This document shows, piece by piece, positions 1-11,354 of a DNA stretch of 64,000 bases (position 1 is its first letter; each line of letters begins with the position of its first letter). Below the pieces are notes generated by a model. The model searched no databases. It saw only the letters and a program-made list of their open reading frames with translations, and was not told the DNA's origin. This DNA comes from Chrysoperla carnea (Eukaryota > Arthropoda > Insecta > Neuroptera > Chrysopidae). The stretch spans positions 70,315,501 through 70,379,500 of the forward strand of contig NC_058341.1 in the NCBI RefSeq assembly GCF_905475395.1. Reading direction: 5' to 3'. A program made the position numbers and the translations under genes.

Positions 1-1080
1 AACGAAGGTTGTCCTTTTTGGAAGATCTGATCAAAGAATGTGAATTGTCGATGAAAATACAGCTGGTGAGGTCGCACGAGAACAAGGCAGATATTATTGT
101 GCCGGCGATGGGTCTTGAATTTAGTGCGCCGGCGGTGGGTCCGCTTGTTCAGCCAGAGAGATTGGCCCGCATAAGAAGTGTGCACGCAAGACACCATTTT
201 GGAATAGACCGCACGTGGTATATTGTGAAACGTTGTTACCCCGGCGATGATTTTTTGAAAGACGAAGTGGCGGATTGTAAAGAGTTGTAAGGAGTGTTCA
301 TTGGGAAACGGGAGATTTAGAAGTGGAAGAGGTATGGCATAGAGTGGCCTGCGATGTAACTCATTTTAAGTCACGGAAATACCTCACGATGATCGATTGT
401 GGACCCAGCAGATTTGCGCTGTGGCGATTGGTAACGGATGAAGGATGGCAGCAGGTGACGCAAGTACTGTTGGAGGTGTTTATCGAGAGAGATCCACCAG
501 CGGAACTGCTATTGGATAATAGCAGAACGTTTCGGTCGGAGGAAGTGGCAAGACTGTGTCAGGAGTGTGAATGGAGCGAGCGGAAATGGTATAGTAGAGA
601 GGAACCATCGAACACTAAAACGAATGGCTGCGCGTACAGGGGGAAATGTCGAAGAAATGGTTTTCTGGTACAATTTTAGTCCCCGATTGGGACAATCGGA
701 TGAGACAGCGCCGAGCACTGCCCGGGTGAGCCCCGGCTTCCCGAGCCCGATGGGGTACAAGTCGATGATGATTTTAGAGTTGGAGAGCAAGCCTACGAAT
801 CATCCGAGGTGCACGACGCGACGCGGTGGACCAAGGGGGTCATTACGGCCGTGAGAAATGCGCTATCTGTGGAGGTTGATGGCTTACCTCGTCATGTCGC
901 AGACGTACGCCGTGTGGTTCTGATGGAAGATCGGCGTAACGAAACGGCTTAAGAAAATGAGCTAGAAGCGGAAAATTTACAGGTGGAGTTGCCGCAGAGA
1001 CCGGAGCGAGTAAGAAGATTGCCAGAGAGGTTTCAGGATTACGAGTTGGACAATGGGGATAATGATGATGATAAGAACAT
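1..1080 (+). pseudogene. Broken integrase region of a Ty3/gypsy-like LTR retrotransposon
   Basis: This is the 3' part of a pol gene in several frames. Positions 9-290 end in a degraded HHCC-type zinc-binding region (residues VHARHHFG then C..C). Positions 323-640 give the integrase core: an Asp in CDVTHFKSRKYLTMIDC and a second Asp in LLLDNSRTF. Positions 567-720, in another frame, hold the region around the catalytic Glu (GNGIVERNHRTL). The tail near 985-1060 reads LPQRPERVRRLPERF, a pattern usual at the end of gypsy-like polyproteins. Frame changes and a stop near 288 and 950 show it is dead. The 5' half lies outside the window. GC content is clearly higher than in the rest of the window, suggesting a different source lineage. 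Confidence 0.7.
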
Positions 1081-1135
1081 CATGGGGGCGTGTGGTTTGT
1101 AGTGACTTTGGTTGCTGCCAGGGGGGCTGCGGGAG

Positions 1136-1406
1136 TGAGAGAGATTCGGTGATGTGTGTAGAAGCTGTTATGGGTTGGTTGCGAGGAGCAGTTGAACACT
1201 AACATTTGACGAGAGAACACGTGTTTGTGTTGTATTGATATTTTGTTGACTCACGGTGTTGAGTGTGCTGAGTGTATGCGAGGACGGTTAGTGGAAGTAG
1301 AAGCGGTGAGGAGTGCGCAAATATTTTGAGAGTTCATATTATTTAGAAAGTTTTAACGGACTATTGTGTTATTTAAAGAGTTTGTTGCGCAGTATCAACT
1401 GCAACA
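1136..1406 (+). repeat. Candidate 3' LTR of the gypsy-like remnant
   Basis: A purine-rich tract (GGGGGGCTGCGGGAG, about 1121-1135) follows the pol tail and could be the polypurine tract. The next bases start with TG at 1136, and a plausible CA end lies at 1406 (CAACTGCAACA). No second LTR is in the window, so both boundaries are tentative. Confidence 0.35.
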
Positions 1407-1525
1407 TTCATACATGTAATTTAAATCAATTAATTATAACTATTAGAATTAAATAGACTTTTGTTTTATTGGAAACTTATTTACAAACTTCATAATAATA
1501 AATTATATTAAATGCCCTTCTTATG

Positions 1526-1811
1526 GTACAGGAGCTCGCAACGTCGGCAAAACAAGAATTTTATTATGGCTGATTCTATGATATATTGTTGTTCTTGCTA
1601 TTTCTGTTAAAGCTTGGACCATCTGGCTGGCGGTAGTGGTTGCGTAGCCTAAATGTACAGATATTAATCCTAAATTTTAAAAGTATTTTATTATATCTGT
1701 AATTTTAATATTATGTTATTTAAGTATACAAAAACCTAAAATTAATTTGCCAGACGTTAATTCGGTTGCTAAACCTAGAATAAAAGCGAAAGAGTTGAAG
1801 AAAAATATTGC
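1526..1811 (+). repeat. Left terminal inverted repeat of T1
   Basis: It pairs with 8271-8560 on the opposite strand. The match runs from GGAGCTCGCAACG to the GAATAAAAGCGAAA region, with one short gap near 1646 where the right copy has extra bases. Confidence 0.85.
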
Positions 1812-2750
1812 AACTAGAATTGGAAACTGAAGCAACCATCTCATCTGTTCATCGATCCCAAGTTTGTCCTCCAGACATTATTATAAATCGCTCACTATGC
1901 ACAGGGGAGGCCTTCGACAATTTCGATAGGTACGTTGAAACGTTGAATGGAAAAGAAATTTTACACGATACTGTGGGGATAATATACCAAAACATTGATA
2001 ATAATTCTCATAGCGAATTGAAACAAGATGATGATCATAATGCAAATTCAGGAAAACTGTCACCATCACGGCCATCACAAACAAGAAAACGACCATTGAA
2101 AGCAATCACTCCTGATATTATTCCCTATGGCAAGCGATTAAAAATGGTAGGTAGCTTAACACCAGTCCAAATCGACACAAACAATAGATCTATTGTATTT
2201 GATGTCACATGTTTTTCAAGTGCCAAATACACCATCATGGACAATATTTAATTGTAGAATTATAGAAGACAACAGTCAAAAACAGAACGTATCATATCTT
2301 ACACCAATTAATTTATCACCTACAAATGTGTCTGTAGTAGCGTACACAATGGAACAAGCACAAAATATTGGTAAAGAATATGGTCAAACTTATGTACAAG
2401 TCACATATGACTTAACAATTGCTCATTTTACTAATTCTATAGTAGCACGTCGACGCTGGTCGAAAAGTCACAGTATAAGAGCTGCTTTAACTTCGCATGT
2501 TTTGGATATTTGTGGCTTAAGGTACTTACAAGATGTAACGGCAGAATTACAACCTAATAGAATCAAAATCCATGGTAAACAAACTGCCGATCTCATAGAA
2601 ATTTTAGAACAAAATTGCAATCCATTTGATCCTAATTTAGATAAAGAAAATCTTTACAATATTGTTACTTCTGAGCCTGTTTCTCCTGAAGTTGCTGACT
2701 TTTTACTTAATATCGAAGAAAATGGTAAGGATTTAAGAAAGGAGAAATGC
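1808..2750 (+). pseudogene. N-terminal and middle fragment of a very long uncharacterised TE-associated protein
   Basis: Two overlapping frames (1808-2251 and 2193-about 2750) form one broken coding region, with a frame change near 2215. The first frame carries CTGEAFDNFDRYVETLNG and LHDTVGIIYQN. The second carries VPNTPSWTIFN, a short spacer, YDLTIAHFTNS and ARRRWSKSHSIR. From memory these blocks occur in order in uncharacterised proteins of over 1000 residues that are abundant in arthropod and cnidarian genomes. Here the block after YDLTIA jumps ahead, so an internal piece seems lost. I cannot assign a biochemical function. The frame ends where the LOA-like LINE begins. Confidence 0.55.
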
Positions 2751-2980
2751 TCACTTAAAACATCAAACTTCTTTATCTCCAGTTACTTCTGGTTGGTCTC
2801 CAGAATACCGACTGTATTTGAACGGAGCCTGTCCGATACCTGTTCGCCTCAGGCAGCGCCATTGCCTACTTAAGAACTTACCGTACTATGGAGCACTGGT
2901 ACGGCGAACCTTTATTTCTTCCTCTTTTTTAAAGGACCACCGAGTTTGCCTTTAGCCGACGGAGTGTTCCAACACTACTG

Positions 2981-3885
2981 ATGAACCAACAAGAGGACAA
3001 CAAACCAGCTGCTGGAGGCAAAATGGGTCTATCGATCCAAAAATATAAGGAGCGTAGGGCAGCCTATCGACTTTTCGAACGCCTAGAGTCCATTCCAGAT
3101 GAGAGCATCTCTGCAGAAGTGCCTCCAGGGAATGGGCAAAAGGTGTTATCAAGGAAAGGGAAAAGGAAATCGCAGGAAAAAGCAGCTCCTCCTCCCAATA
3201 TATCGAAAATGAGGCCGTACAGCGAAGTGGTTAAAGAGCACTTTATCTGGGCGGTAATAGACCGTAACAACCCCGACGGAACCATCTCTCCGGCCAACTG
3301 TAATTAGGTCGAAATCGCTCTTTTAAGATTTTACAAGGAAGTCCTAACGGAAAACCCGGGGGCTCCTCCGCGTTGTAAAAATGCTGGCTGGTACCAGGGT
3401 CACATAAAACTTGTGACCTGTGAAGACCAAAGATCTGCAGACCTTTACAAGGCGGCTATAGGGAATGTGGGGGAGATATCGGAAGGCAGCAGACTGGAAG
3501 CTGTCTCAAGGGACTCGATCCCGAGCAGACCAAGGTCGAGAGCCTGGATCCAGGCGAACTTGCCGACTCCTCTGCAATTCTAGTGCTCATCCAAGTGAGC
3601 AATCCAACTTTACCCACGGAATACTGGATGGTGGCTAAGGTTGGGGAATTACTGATTATCCTTAATCAGAACTCTGTGGCTCCCCTCAAGGAAAACCGGG
3701 GGGACATCTATTATGGCTCGGCCAAACTATATTTAGCATCTACGACAAGGGTGCTAAGGAAGCTGAAAAGAAAGCCGCCGAAGAGAAATCTCAAGACGCG
3801 AGTGGTCTTTCATCCCTTAAAGGAGAGAGTTACACTCAAGAAGCGTTGGAGCTTTTCCTACAACCTCTATTCAACAGTAATGTAG
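2981..3885 (+). pseudogene. Gag-like ORF1 of the LOA/R1-like LINE
   Basis: The frame opens with MNQQEDNKPAAGG at 2981 and reads to 3304, including YSEVVKEHFIWAVIDRNNPDG. A second frame (3583-3885) holds the C-terminal part (ILNQNSVAPLKENRG and YGSAKLYLAST). The region between is open only with frame changes. ORF1 of such elements binds the element RNA. No CCHC knuckle could be seen. It is dead through stops at 3305 and elsewhere. Confidence 0.6.
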
Positions 3886-3889
3886 GTAC

Positions 3890-5130
3890 TTGACCGAAAA
3901 ACGGATGAGAGTGGTTCAAATTAATCTTCACCACTCACATGGGTTGTTGGAAACCCGGTTTGTGGACTAAACATCAAAGGTTACAATACCATCTACATTC
4001 AAGGTAAAGGTAAGCCTAGGGCATGTGTTCTTGTAAAGAAAGAGAACAATTCCTTTATTCTGCATAATTTCAGTGATCTGGACACCGTAAGTATGGCAGT
4101 AGAATTGAGAGCTCAGACTCTCTGGCTAAATGGCCCATAGATTCTCCTCCACGGACGTACTTGCAGAAAGCGGTGGCAGAAGCGGAGAGGAGAAGAATAC
4201 CAATCATCATTGGGTCCGACGCCAACGCTCATCATTCGACGTGTGGAAGCACGGACACCAACGAACGAGGTGAGTTACTATTTGAATCTACAGTGTGTCT
4301 CCGAGGAGAGGTAACTATACTTGTAAATTTACTTATTGTAGCCAAAAATTTGGAATCACTATTTTTATTTTTGGTAAACTACCCTTTTTTTTATAAGTTG
4401 GCGAAATGTTACTAAGAAAAGTTACTCGCAATTAAAAATTATGACTCTATACACAATATCAAGAAGATCCGTGTAATTTAATTATAGCATTATTTTTTAT
4501 TCGAACAAAAGCTCTAATTATAAAAAAACGTAATAAAGAAAATAATTATAAATCAATTAACATGTACTATCCGAGAGTGTAATTTTTTGTGGACTAGTTT
4601 AGAAAATTAAAAAGAAAATTTATTTTCTCGGATAAACATTCAATAAGAGTGGAAATTGTCAAAGTTGGAAAGATCTTCTTGATATTTTGTATAGAGTCAT
4701 AATTTTTAATTGCGAGTAACATTTCGCCAACTTATAAAAAAGAAAGGTAGTTTACCAAAATAAAAATAGTGATTCCAAATTTTTAGAAGAAGCAAAACTT
4801 CTTATAAAGAATGACTTTTTTTCTTAAAATGCGAAATAAGTAAATTTACAAGTATAGTTACCTCTATCCGGGGACACACTATATATTAAGTAATAATCTA
4901 TATATTTGCAAGAAGGGAAAACATCCAACCATTATTACATCAATTCGGCGGGAAGTTCTGGACATCACTTTAGCCAACGAACAGGCTGTCGGTATGATTG
5001 AGGCTTGGTAAGTCTCAAGCGAACACTGCTTTTCGGACCACCGATATATAGAGTTCTCAATAGACATACCAAAACCCAAAGTTAATACTTATACTAACAG
5101 ACGTAAGACAGACTAGGAAATGTACGTCGA
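3890..5130 (+). pseudogene. Apurinic-type endonuclease domain of the LOA/R1-like LINE, split by a MITE
   Basis: The domain starts near 3904 (MRVVQINLHHSH) and contains the typical core at 4161-4290: RRIPIIIGSDANAHHSTCGS with the catalytic Asp and Asn, then TDTNERGELLFE. The MITE at 4291-4881 interrupts it. Reading resumes near 4884 and ends with a CFSDHRYIEF block (about 5030-5060) containing the conserved SDH. In-frame stops between 3960 and 4140 show loss of function. Confidence 0.65.
4291..4881. mobile_element. 591-bp foldback MITE with TA target duplication
   Basis: The first about 180 bases and the last about 210 bases are near-perfect inverted copies. Both outer ends read AGTGTGTC-CCG and then GGTAACTATACTTGT, and the inner ends share TATCAAGAAGATC. 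The flanks are TA at 4289-4290 and TA at 4882-4883, as expected of Tc1/mariner-type movement. The right arm has an extra insertion near 4790-4835. There is no coding sequence. It interrupts the endonuclease frame of the host LINE, which resumes directly after it. Confidence 0.85.
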
Positions 5131-5149
5131 TACTTTTCAAAATTTACTT

Positions 5150-7440
5150 CCAGTAAGGTTTCCGGTCCCTCCCACCTCAAAGGAAGAGCTAGACCAATTA
5201 ATGGAAACCCTCACTACGTCATGCAATGAAGCTACTAGAGCATCGAGTCCAACAAGGATAACCAAGGGGAAATCAAAACCTCCATGATGGTTTCCCGAAA
5301 TTGGCAACCTAAGGAAAAATTGCCGATGCTTACTCAAGCAGGCCAAAAGAATCAATGGAACGCTTATAAGGCCAGCTTGAACACTTTCAAAAAAGCATTA
5401 AGGCTCGCAAAAAGGACCTCTTGGGCAGACTTCTGCGAGAAAATAGAGGCAACCTCGAAGAAGAGCCAACTAAGAAAAATTCTCTCTTCAAGTCAAGTGG
5501 CTCCAGGATATCTGGAAGATCCTTTCACTGGCCAATGGACGGAATCAAGCCTGGACACTCTGGCGCTTCTAGTTAAAGACCATTTCCCTAACCAAGAGCA
5601 GCGGGAAAATTATGGCTTAGAAGCTGCAGCTAATTCGTATAACAGCGCCCAAGCGCTGAACGATAAAGAAAAGATCAAATGGGCTATATCTGAGTTTGAG
5701 CCATACAAATCGCCAGGATTAGATGGCATCATCCCAGCAGAAATGCAAGTGATCTCTAATAGAATGAGTCCATGGTTGGAAGTCATATACAAGGCCTGCA
5801 AAGACTTGGCTCACATTCCCGAAAAATGGAGACAGGTCAAGGTTGTTATACCTAAAGCGGGGCGTGCTTCACAAAGTGCCCCCAAGGACATTCGACCCAC
5901 AAGCCTCTCATTATTTCTACTCAAGACATTGGAGAGGCTCTTGGATGTCCACATACGCAAAAGCATGAAACAGGAATAATATCCGTATCACAACATACGT
6001 ACTGTAAGGGCCAGTCTGTCGAGACAGCTCTGCATTCACTTGTGGGTACAATCGAAAAATCATTGACCTATAAGGAATACACTTTGGTAGCCTTTCTAGA
6101 CATTGAAGGTGCCTTCAATAACATCGGGCCTGAAATTATAATCAGAGCACTGTATGATCTGAATATCGAAGAACCTACCACTGAGTTTATTAATCTTTTG
6201 CATAGAAGCAGATAGATAACCTCCGAATTGGGCGACTCGGTCATGCATTGACATGTAGGGAGAGGTACACCTCAAGGTGGTGTACTTTCACCCCTTCTAT
6301 GGAACATTGCGCTAAATGAGCTTCTCCTTAAACTGTAAGGTTCGGGATGCAAGATAATTGCGTATGCAGACGATGTAGCGATAGCAGCATCAGGGAAATT
6401 TTCTGATATCTTATCAAACATGATACAATCTGCACTAAAAGTTCTAGCACACTGGTGCTCCAACTCTAGCCTTGGGATGAACCGTGACAAAACAGAGTTG
6501 GTACTCTTTACAAGGAAATACAAAATTCTCTCCTTTATCCTCCCAAAGGTAAGGGGGGTAAACCTTGAACTATCGGAAAAAGCCAAATAATTAGGTATCA
6601 TCATAGACAAAAAGTTGCTATGGGGACCCAACGTCCTGGAAAGGTCCCGAAAGGCAACTAAGCACTATACACCTGCAAAAATGCCATGGGGAAATATTGG
6701 GGCTTCAACCCAAAAATGGCTCATTGGCTATACATTGCGGTCATTAAACCCATTGTTCATACTAGATATCGGACAGTGAAGAGTGAACGTTGAACTTTTG
6801 TGATGGTTCAACGGGTTTCTTCATTATGTGTGTTGTTCAAATAGTTAGTTCGTATTTGGTCTAGGTTGAACATCCTGTGCGTGTAGTATGATTAAGTATC
6901 AGAAGTTGTGTAGCAGCAGTCATAACGCACAGACGTGCAATTCAATCAATTAGGATTGAAATGGCTACTAACAAAAATACTAATTTTAACAAGAATATAT
7001 GTAATTTAAACGTAATGAATATTTTTCAATTTGAATAAAGTGTAATTGTTAATTTGAATCAACTAAAGTGAATTAAAGAATTATTTTCTACAAGAATAAT
7101 TAAATCAACATCACGTGTTTCAATTGTGCAACCCATAACAAACTATCCATCAATTTCCATATTAGTTGAATCCAAACAATCCTATACAGTCCACAAACCC
7201 CTCTTTCGTAGCTGTGCCGCTACACCCATACTATTCTATGGATCATTAGTATGGTGGACAGCACTAGAAAAGGGAATCCACTAAGAGGTTCTAGGTAAAG
7301 TCCAACGGTTAGCATCCATGCTAATCTCGGGATGCCTACGGACAACTCCATCTAAAGCACTTGAGGAAATTCTGCATTTCCTCTTAGGAGAGAAATGCGC
7401 AGCTGCAGCTCGCAGGTGCAGCTCTCAGGCTTAATCTGGT
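5150..7440 (+). pseudogene. Reverse transcriptase domain of the LOA/R1-like LINE, split by a solo LTR
   Basis: Open frame 5284-5979 covers the region before the RT fingers (YKSPGLDGIIPAEMQ) and PTSLSLFLLKTLERLLD. Later blocks lie in the same broken gene: LDIEGAFNNI (about 6100), GTPQGGVLSPLLWN (about 6270) and AYADDVAIAA (about 6360) with the YADD motif intact. After the solo LTR the thumb region resumes (LFYGSLVWWTALEKG at about 7228). Stops at 5977 and others disable it. Confidence 0.75.
6754..7224. mobile_element. Solo LTR, 471 bp, with 5-bp target duplication CCCAT
   Basis: The segment starts TGTTCATACT and ends GCCGCTACA. It is flanked by CCCAT at 6749-6753 and 7225-7229. Removing it and one CCCAT restores a continuous RT reading through the KPI-LFYGS region. 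A 5-bp duplication and TG...CA ends fit a BEL/Pao or gypsy LTR left after recombination between two LTRs. An AATAAA-like signal occurs near 7034. Confidence 0.85.
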
Positions 7441-7579
7441 CTCACCCTGGACTGAGACTCATTATGGTCATGCACGGATATAACGAAGATAATCACTTCC
7501 AAGATCCGTTGACTACGTTTTAGCTTCTCTTAACTTCGTGAACAGGTTCTCAGTAAAGATATCCTCCAGACAGGATTGG

Positions 7580-8010
7580 GATGAAAACCTGGTTAAGCCA
7601 AAGGGCGTCGTTTTTTACACTGACGAATCTAAGTTAGAGAAGAGGGTGGGTTGTGGGATCTTCTCTGAAGATCTCGATCTGCGTCTATCATTTCGGCTGC
7701 CGGATCACTGAAGCGCTTATCAAACGGAACTGATGGCTAATCATGAGGTATGTGAATGTATAAGACTGAACTCCCTTAGGTGCAGGGGCATTACAATCGT
7801 CACCGACAGCCAAGCAGCCTCTTAAATTCTTCAGCTCAGTCTATATCTAACGTCAAAGGTAGCACAGGACTGCCAAACGTCCTTATATGAGCTGGCGGAA
7901 CAAATGAATGTAAACCTGGAATGGGTATCGGGGCACAGGGACATTCCAGGAAATTGCGAAGATGACGAACTTGCCAGAAATGACTTGACTTGAGATGGAC
8001 TTACTTGAGC
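7580..8010 (+). pseudogene. RNase H domain of the LOA/R1-like LINE
   Basis: Catalytic blocks are visible in order: VVFYTDESKLEKRVG (about 7607-7652), an AYQTELMANHEV block with the Glu (about 7715), TIVTDSQAAS (about 7795) and VSGHRDIPGN (about 7926). Stops at about 7709 and 7823 interrupt it. RNase H removes RNA from the cDNA hybrid in this LINE group. After about 8010 the coding trace is lost, and 8010-8265 is probably 3' UTR. Confidence 0.7.
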
Positions 8011-8270
8011 CTGCCTCTCTTTGACGACCTCTCTGACCTGGAATCCGTCGACGTCAAAGCTCTCCTGCTGTTCTTACACAGCTCCAAATGGTTCATGGAG
8101 TAATGGCCGGGGATGGACCAACCCTTTTTTGGGCAAAACTTGGGATCGGTGAACAGATGAGCTGATTGCTTCAGTTTCCAATTCCTCTCTCCACTAAAAT
8201 AATATGAAAAAGCTGGTGCCTTAACGACCGCAGCCAACACATGAAAAAAATCATAATGTCATTGGCATTG

Positions 8271-8560
8271 GAATATTTTTCGTAACTTTTTCGCTTTTAT
8301 TCAAGGGTTAGCAACCGAATTAACGTCTAGCAAATTAATTTTAGGTTTTTGTATTTTTAAATAACATAATATTAAAATTACAGATATAATAAAATACTTT
8401 TAAAATTTAGGGTTATTACCTGTACATTTAGGCTGCGCGCTACCAAACGCAACCACTACCACCAGCCAGATGGCCCAAGCTCTAACAGATAGAACCAGAA
8501 GAACAACATTTCATAAAATCAGCAATAATTCTCTCTCGAAAACGTTGCGAGCTCCTATAC
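8271..8560 (-). repeat. Right terminal inverted repeat of T1
   Basis: This is the reverse complement of 1526-1811, ending in CGTTGCGAGCTCC at about 8543-8555. Compared with the left arm it has an 11-base insertion near 8435 and some substitutions, indicating an old insertion. Confidence 0.85.
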
Positions 8561-8577
8561 TATTACTAATTGCTATA

Positions 8578-9080
8578 TATTATACTAGCTGTTACCCGCC
8601 CGCTTTGCATGGCGTAAAATATACGCCAGACGCGAAAAATATTAATTTTGTTATCTAACTACGTAAGTAGTTATCATATATGAATTTTATGAAATTCACA
8701 CATTAGCTGCTATATTCTTTAGCTGCTATAGATTAAAAGGTACAATTTTTTTTAATTTTACGCCCACGCACGGACATGTCAGAGGGGTGGAATGTCACAG
8801 AATTCGTTTTTAAAAAATTTCTAAATGTAATTTAAAACATTCTGACCAAGTTTTGAACTATTAAAAGCCATAATTGAAAAATATGAATTTTTTATTCATG
8901 AACACCCCCGCAACACCCCTTGTGGGTGGAATTTCGTAAAATCCGTTCTTAGCTGACCTCTACTTGGCAAAAGGAATATTCCTGCCAAATTTCAAGTCTC
9001 TTGGTCTTATAGTTCCAGAGATATCGTGATGAGTGACTATCTATATCTATAGAAAGTCTCCTATATATTTATAGATTTGT
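8578..9080 (+). repeat. Unclassified interspersed repeat resembling a LINE 3' end
   Basis: It begins TATACTAGCTGTTACCCGC. Its second half has CTGCCAAATTTCAAGTCTC and CCAGAGATATCGTGATGAG, followed by short TATCTATA repeats (about 9040-9075). From memory such a sequence recurs in many insect genomes as a non-coding interspersed repeat, often next to RTE-like LINE 3' ends. No open frame is convincing and the class is not settled. Confidence 0.4.
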
Positions 9081-10032
9081 AAAACACAATTAACGTTCTG
9101 TATGATTTGATAGAGCTACATTTTTCATTTATTTTATGAAAATAAATAATACTAAAATGTTTTTATTGTTAAAAAAATCTGAATTTTTTCTATTTTTCAT
9201 TTATTAAAAATAGAAAATGTAGGCATGTAAAGACTCCTTGCAGAATTTGTAATTATCTCAGAAGAATATTAATATTGCAGATCAAATCAATGGCATAAAT
9301 TTACATAATGATATCAATGAAGCCGCCCTTATCATTTAAAAATTGAAATATTTACAGCGTGCGCATGCGCAATAAAAAGGAGGAAAGCATTCGCAATTGA
9401 ATTGATGAAAAAAGTAAATAATTCATTAATGTGCAAAATTTATGATCCAACAATAATTCGTTAAAATACATTGATTAAAGAGTTAACAAATGTAAATCAA
9501 TGGTATTGGGGGCTAACTCAATGACAATAATTATTTAATAAATAATAAATTAACAACGATCGAACAAATAATTTTAATGATAAAACAATGTAGAACAAAG
9601 GACGAACAATGGTTTAAAATAGATTATAATTAATTAATCCAAAAAAAAAATTTTTTGGGGGCCAAATTACGTTAGTATAAATTACATATGTAATGTGGAA
9701 TGAACTAACTCTATATGATTTGTTTCATATTTTAGAGATTTTTTGCCCGATTATTTTATCAAAAAAAAGTGCTACAAGAAAACTAAATAAAATAAAATAA
9801 ATATAAATCAATTGTTATCACGCAATATTTATTAACCTTTTTTCGTAAAAATACAGTAGCCTTGTCGTTTGAAAGTACGGGGTAGTCTGCGTCATATCCG
9901 GTAGTTCCGATTTTTTTCAGACTTGTTTATGATGTTGGTCTAATAAATAATCCAAGTTTGTGACCCCGAGCGCTGAACGCAACTTTGTCAAAAATCGAAA
10001 AAATCCGTGATTTTGGCTATTATAACCCTAAA
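9081..10032. other. AT-rich spacer with no recognised gene
   Basis: No ORF of coding character and no clear repeat boundary was found. There is a short A10/T6 palindrome at about 9640-9656 followed by GGGGG. Near 9860-9990 the base composition is higher in GC, but I recognise nothing there. Confidence 0.5.
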
Positions 10033-10991
10033 TTTACAACAATTAGTTGATAAAAATAATAAGTTGACTGAAGTGCAAGAAGAATTAATGCAATTAATGA
10101 TTTCTGATGCAAATATATCAGAAGACAATTATGATCCAGAATATGAGAATGCAGATGCATATAATAGTAGATTTATTGAACTATAAATTACCCAAAATTG
10201 AAATTCGAAAATTTGATGGGGATTTGAAAAATTGGTTGAGTTTCTGGGGACAATTCAAACAAATTCATTAAGATAATAAATTAGTCCCTGATTATATTTC
10301 AATATTTAATTCAGAGCATTGTGCCAGGCTCTAAAGCTGCAGTACTAGTTAATAGCTATCCACCAAGTGCTGAAAACTACCCTAAAGTTATTGAACAGCT
10401 ACAACATCGTTTTGGACGTTCAGCTTTATTAGTGCAGGTGTATGTACGTGAGTTGATTGCTATGGTAATGGAAAACGCTGTTAAAGGGAAGGTCTATCAG
10501 GATCTATCTACTTTATATGAAAAATTAGAAAGCCATTTAAGAGCGTTGGAAAGTCTTGGTAGGACGAAAGATAAGTTTACCGATTTTTTATGTCTTTTGG
10601 TTGAATCCTGCCTACCAGAAGACATACTGAGGATATGGGAACGGAAATTGAGTCAAAACCAACATGACAGAGAAGGCGAAGAAACTAAGAGTTTCTTGGA
10701 AAAGTTGATGGATTTTCTTAAAGATGAAGTTAATTATGAAGAGCGAATTCATCTTGCTTGTAAGAATTTTGGGTTTGGAGAAGATAAGACTTGCGCAAAT
10801 CAGAAAAAACAAAAACCCACCACACCTAGCACACCTAGAGTAGAGACTGTAGCTTCTTTACTTCAATCTAATAAAGAGCACGTAAAGATTAAAAAACAAT
10901 CTTCAGGATGTCTCTTTTGCTCTAGAAATCACGATAGTAATTCTTGCTTGGATGGGCGGAAAATGGCACCTGAAGAAAGAAAAAAGATAGC
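10033..10991 (+). pseudogene. Gag (DUF1759-like) of BEL/Pao element A
   Basis: The region 10190-10300 reads LPKIEIRKFDGDLKNW, the hallmark start of the BEL/Pao gag core. The long frame 10321-10991 continues with AVLVNSYPPSAENYP, a helical segment, and a first zinc-knuckle-like CLFCSRNHDSNSC (about 10900). Stops near 10183 and 10270 and a frame change near 10313 break the start. The 3' end is cut by element B and the frame resumes at 36693. Confidence 0.75.
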
Positions 10992-11354
10992 TGTTCAATC
11001 TTTTATAAAAATATTTAATTTGTTGTTATAAGAATATATTTGTTTACGTATATGTTTGATGTTGCAAGTAAAAACAAGTTAGGATTAAATAAATATGTGC
11101 AAGTTTGAACTTGCAACTAATATAATTTATAGATATACACACAATTAAGTAGAGAACAGAGCAGTGAGTTCTGCAGTAGGCTTCGTGACATACGGATGCA
11201 TAATTAAGTGTGTGCAGAAACACAATGTAACTTCTCAACTAATCAACCTTCAATAAATTATTAATTATGGAATAAATAGTGTTTTGTGTTAAAAAACCTA
11301 CAGTCCACTTTCCTTACAAACCTTTTATCCTATAAAAATCCACATTTACCAACA
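10992..11354 (+). repeat. 5' LTR of BEL/Pao element B
   Basis: It starts TGTTCAATC and ends TTACCAACA. It is 363 bp and matches 36325-36687 at every base I compared except one (TATGTGCAAG here, TATGTACAAG there). An AATAAA signal lies near 11250. Confidence 0.95.

Larger units (their letters stand above)
2745..8265 (+). mobile_element. Decayed LOA/R1-like non-LTR retrotransposon with RNase H
   Basis: Gag, endonuclease, reverse transcriptase and RNase H follow in order on the plus strand, broken by many stops and frame changes. The RNase H domain after the RT, and the gag block VIDRNNPDG, fit the LOA/R1 part of the I superfamily. The 5' junction lies after about 2745, where the T1 protein frame stops. 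The 3' junction lies before 8271, where the T1 inverted repeat starts. No clean target duplication was found. It was later hit by a MITE (4291-4881) and by an LTR element that left a solo LTR (6754-7224). Confidence 0.75.
1526..8560. mobile_element. Element T1: DNA transposon with long terminal inverted repeats
   Basis: Positions 1526-1811 and 8271-8560 are inverted copies of each other, roughly 285 bp with a few substitutions and small indels. Shared landmarks are GGAGCTCGCAACG at the outer ends, then CCATCTGGCTGG, and ATTCGGTTGCTAA toward the inside. The outer edge is uncertain by about 10 bases because similarity fades (GTACAGGAG against GTATAGGAG). I found no convincing target duplication. 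The cargo is part of a very long uncharacterised protein (1808-2750) and no recognisable transposase, so T1 is probably a non-autonomous or deletion derivative. A LOA-like LINE makes up most of its present length. Confidence 0.75.

Noticed and set aside
8001-8240. Minus-strand ORF in the 3' part of the LOA-like LINE
   Set aside because: No domain or family signal; lies in decayed 3' sequence.
1526-8560. Maverick/Polinton virus-like transposon, because of long inverted repeats beginning AG
   Set aside because: No DNA polymerase B, retroviral-type integrase, capsid or packaging ATPase is seen and no 6-bp duplication is present.
9640-9660. A10/T6 run followed by G5 as a terminator or transposon end
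   Set aside because: No matching partner end or transcription unit nearby.
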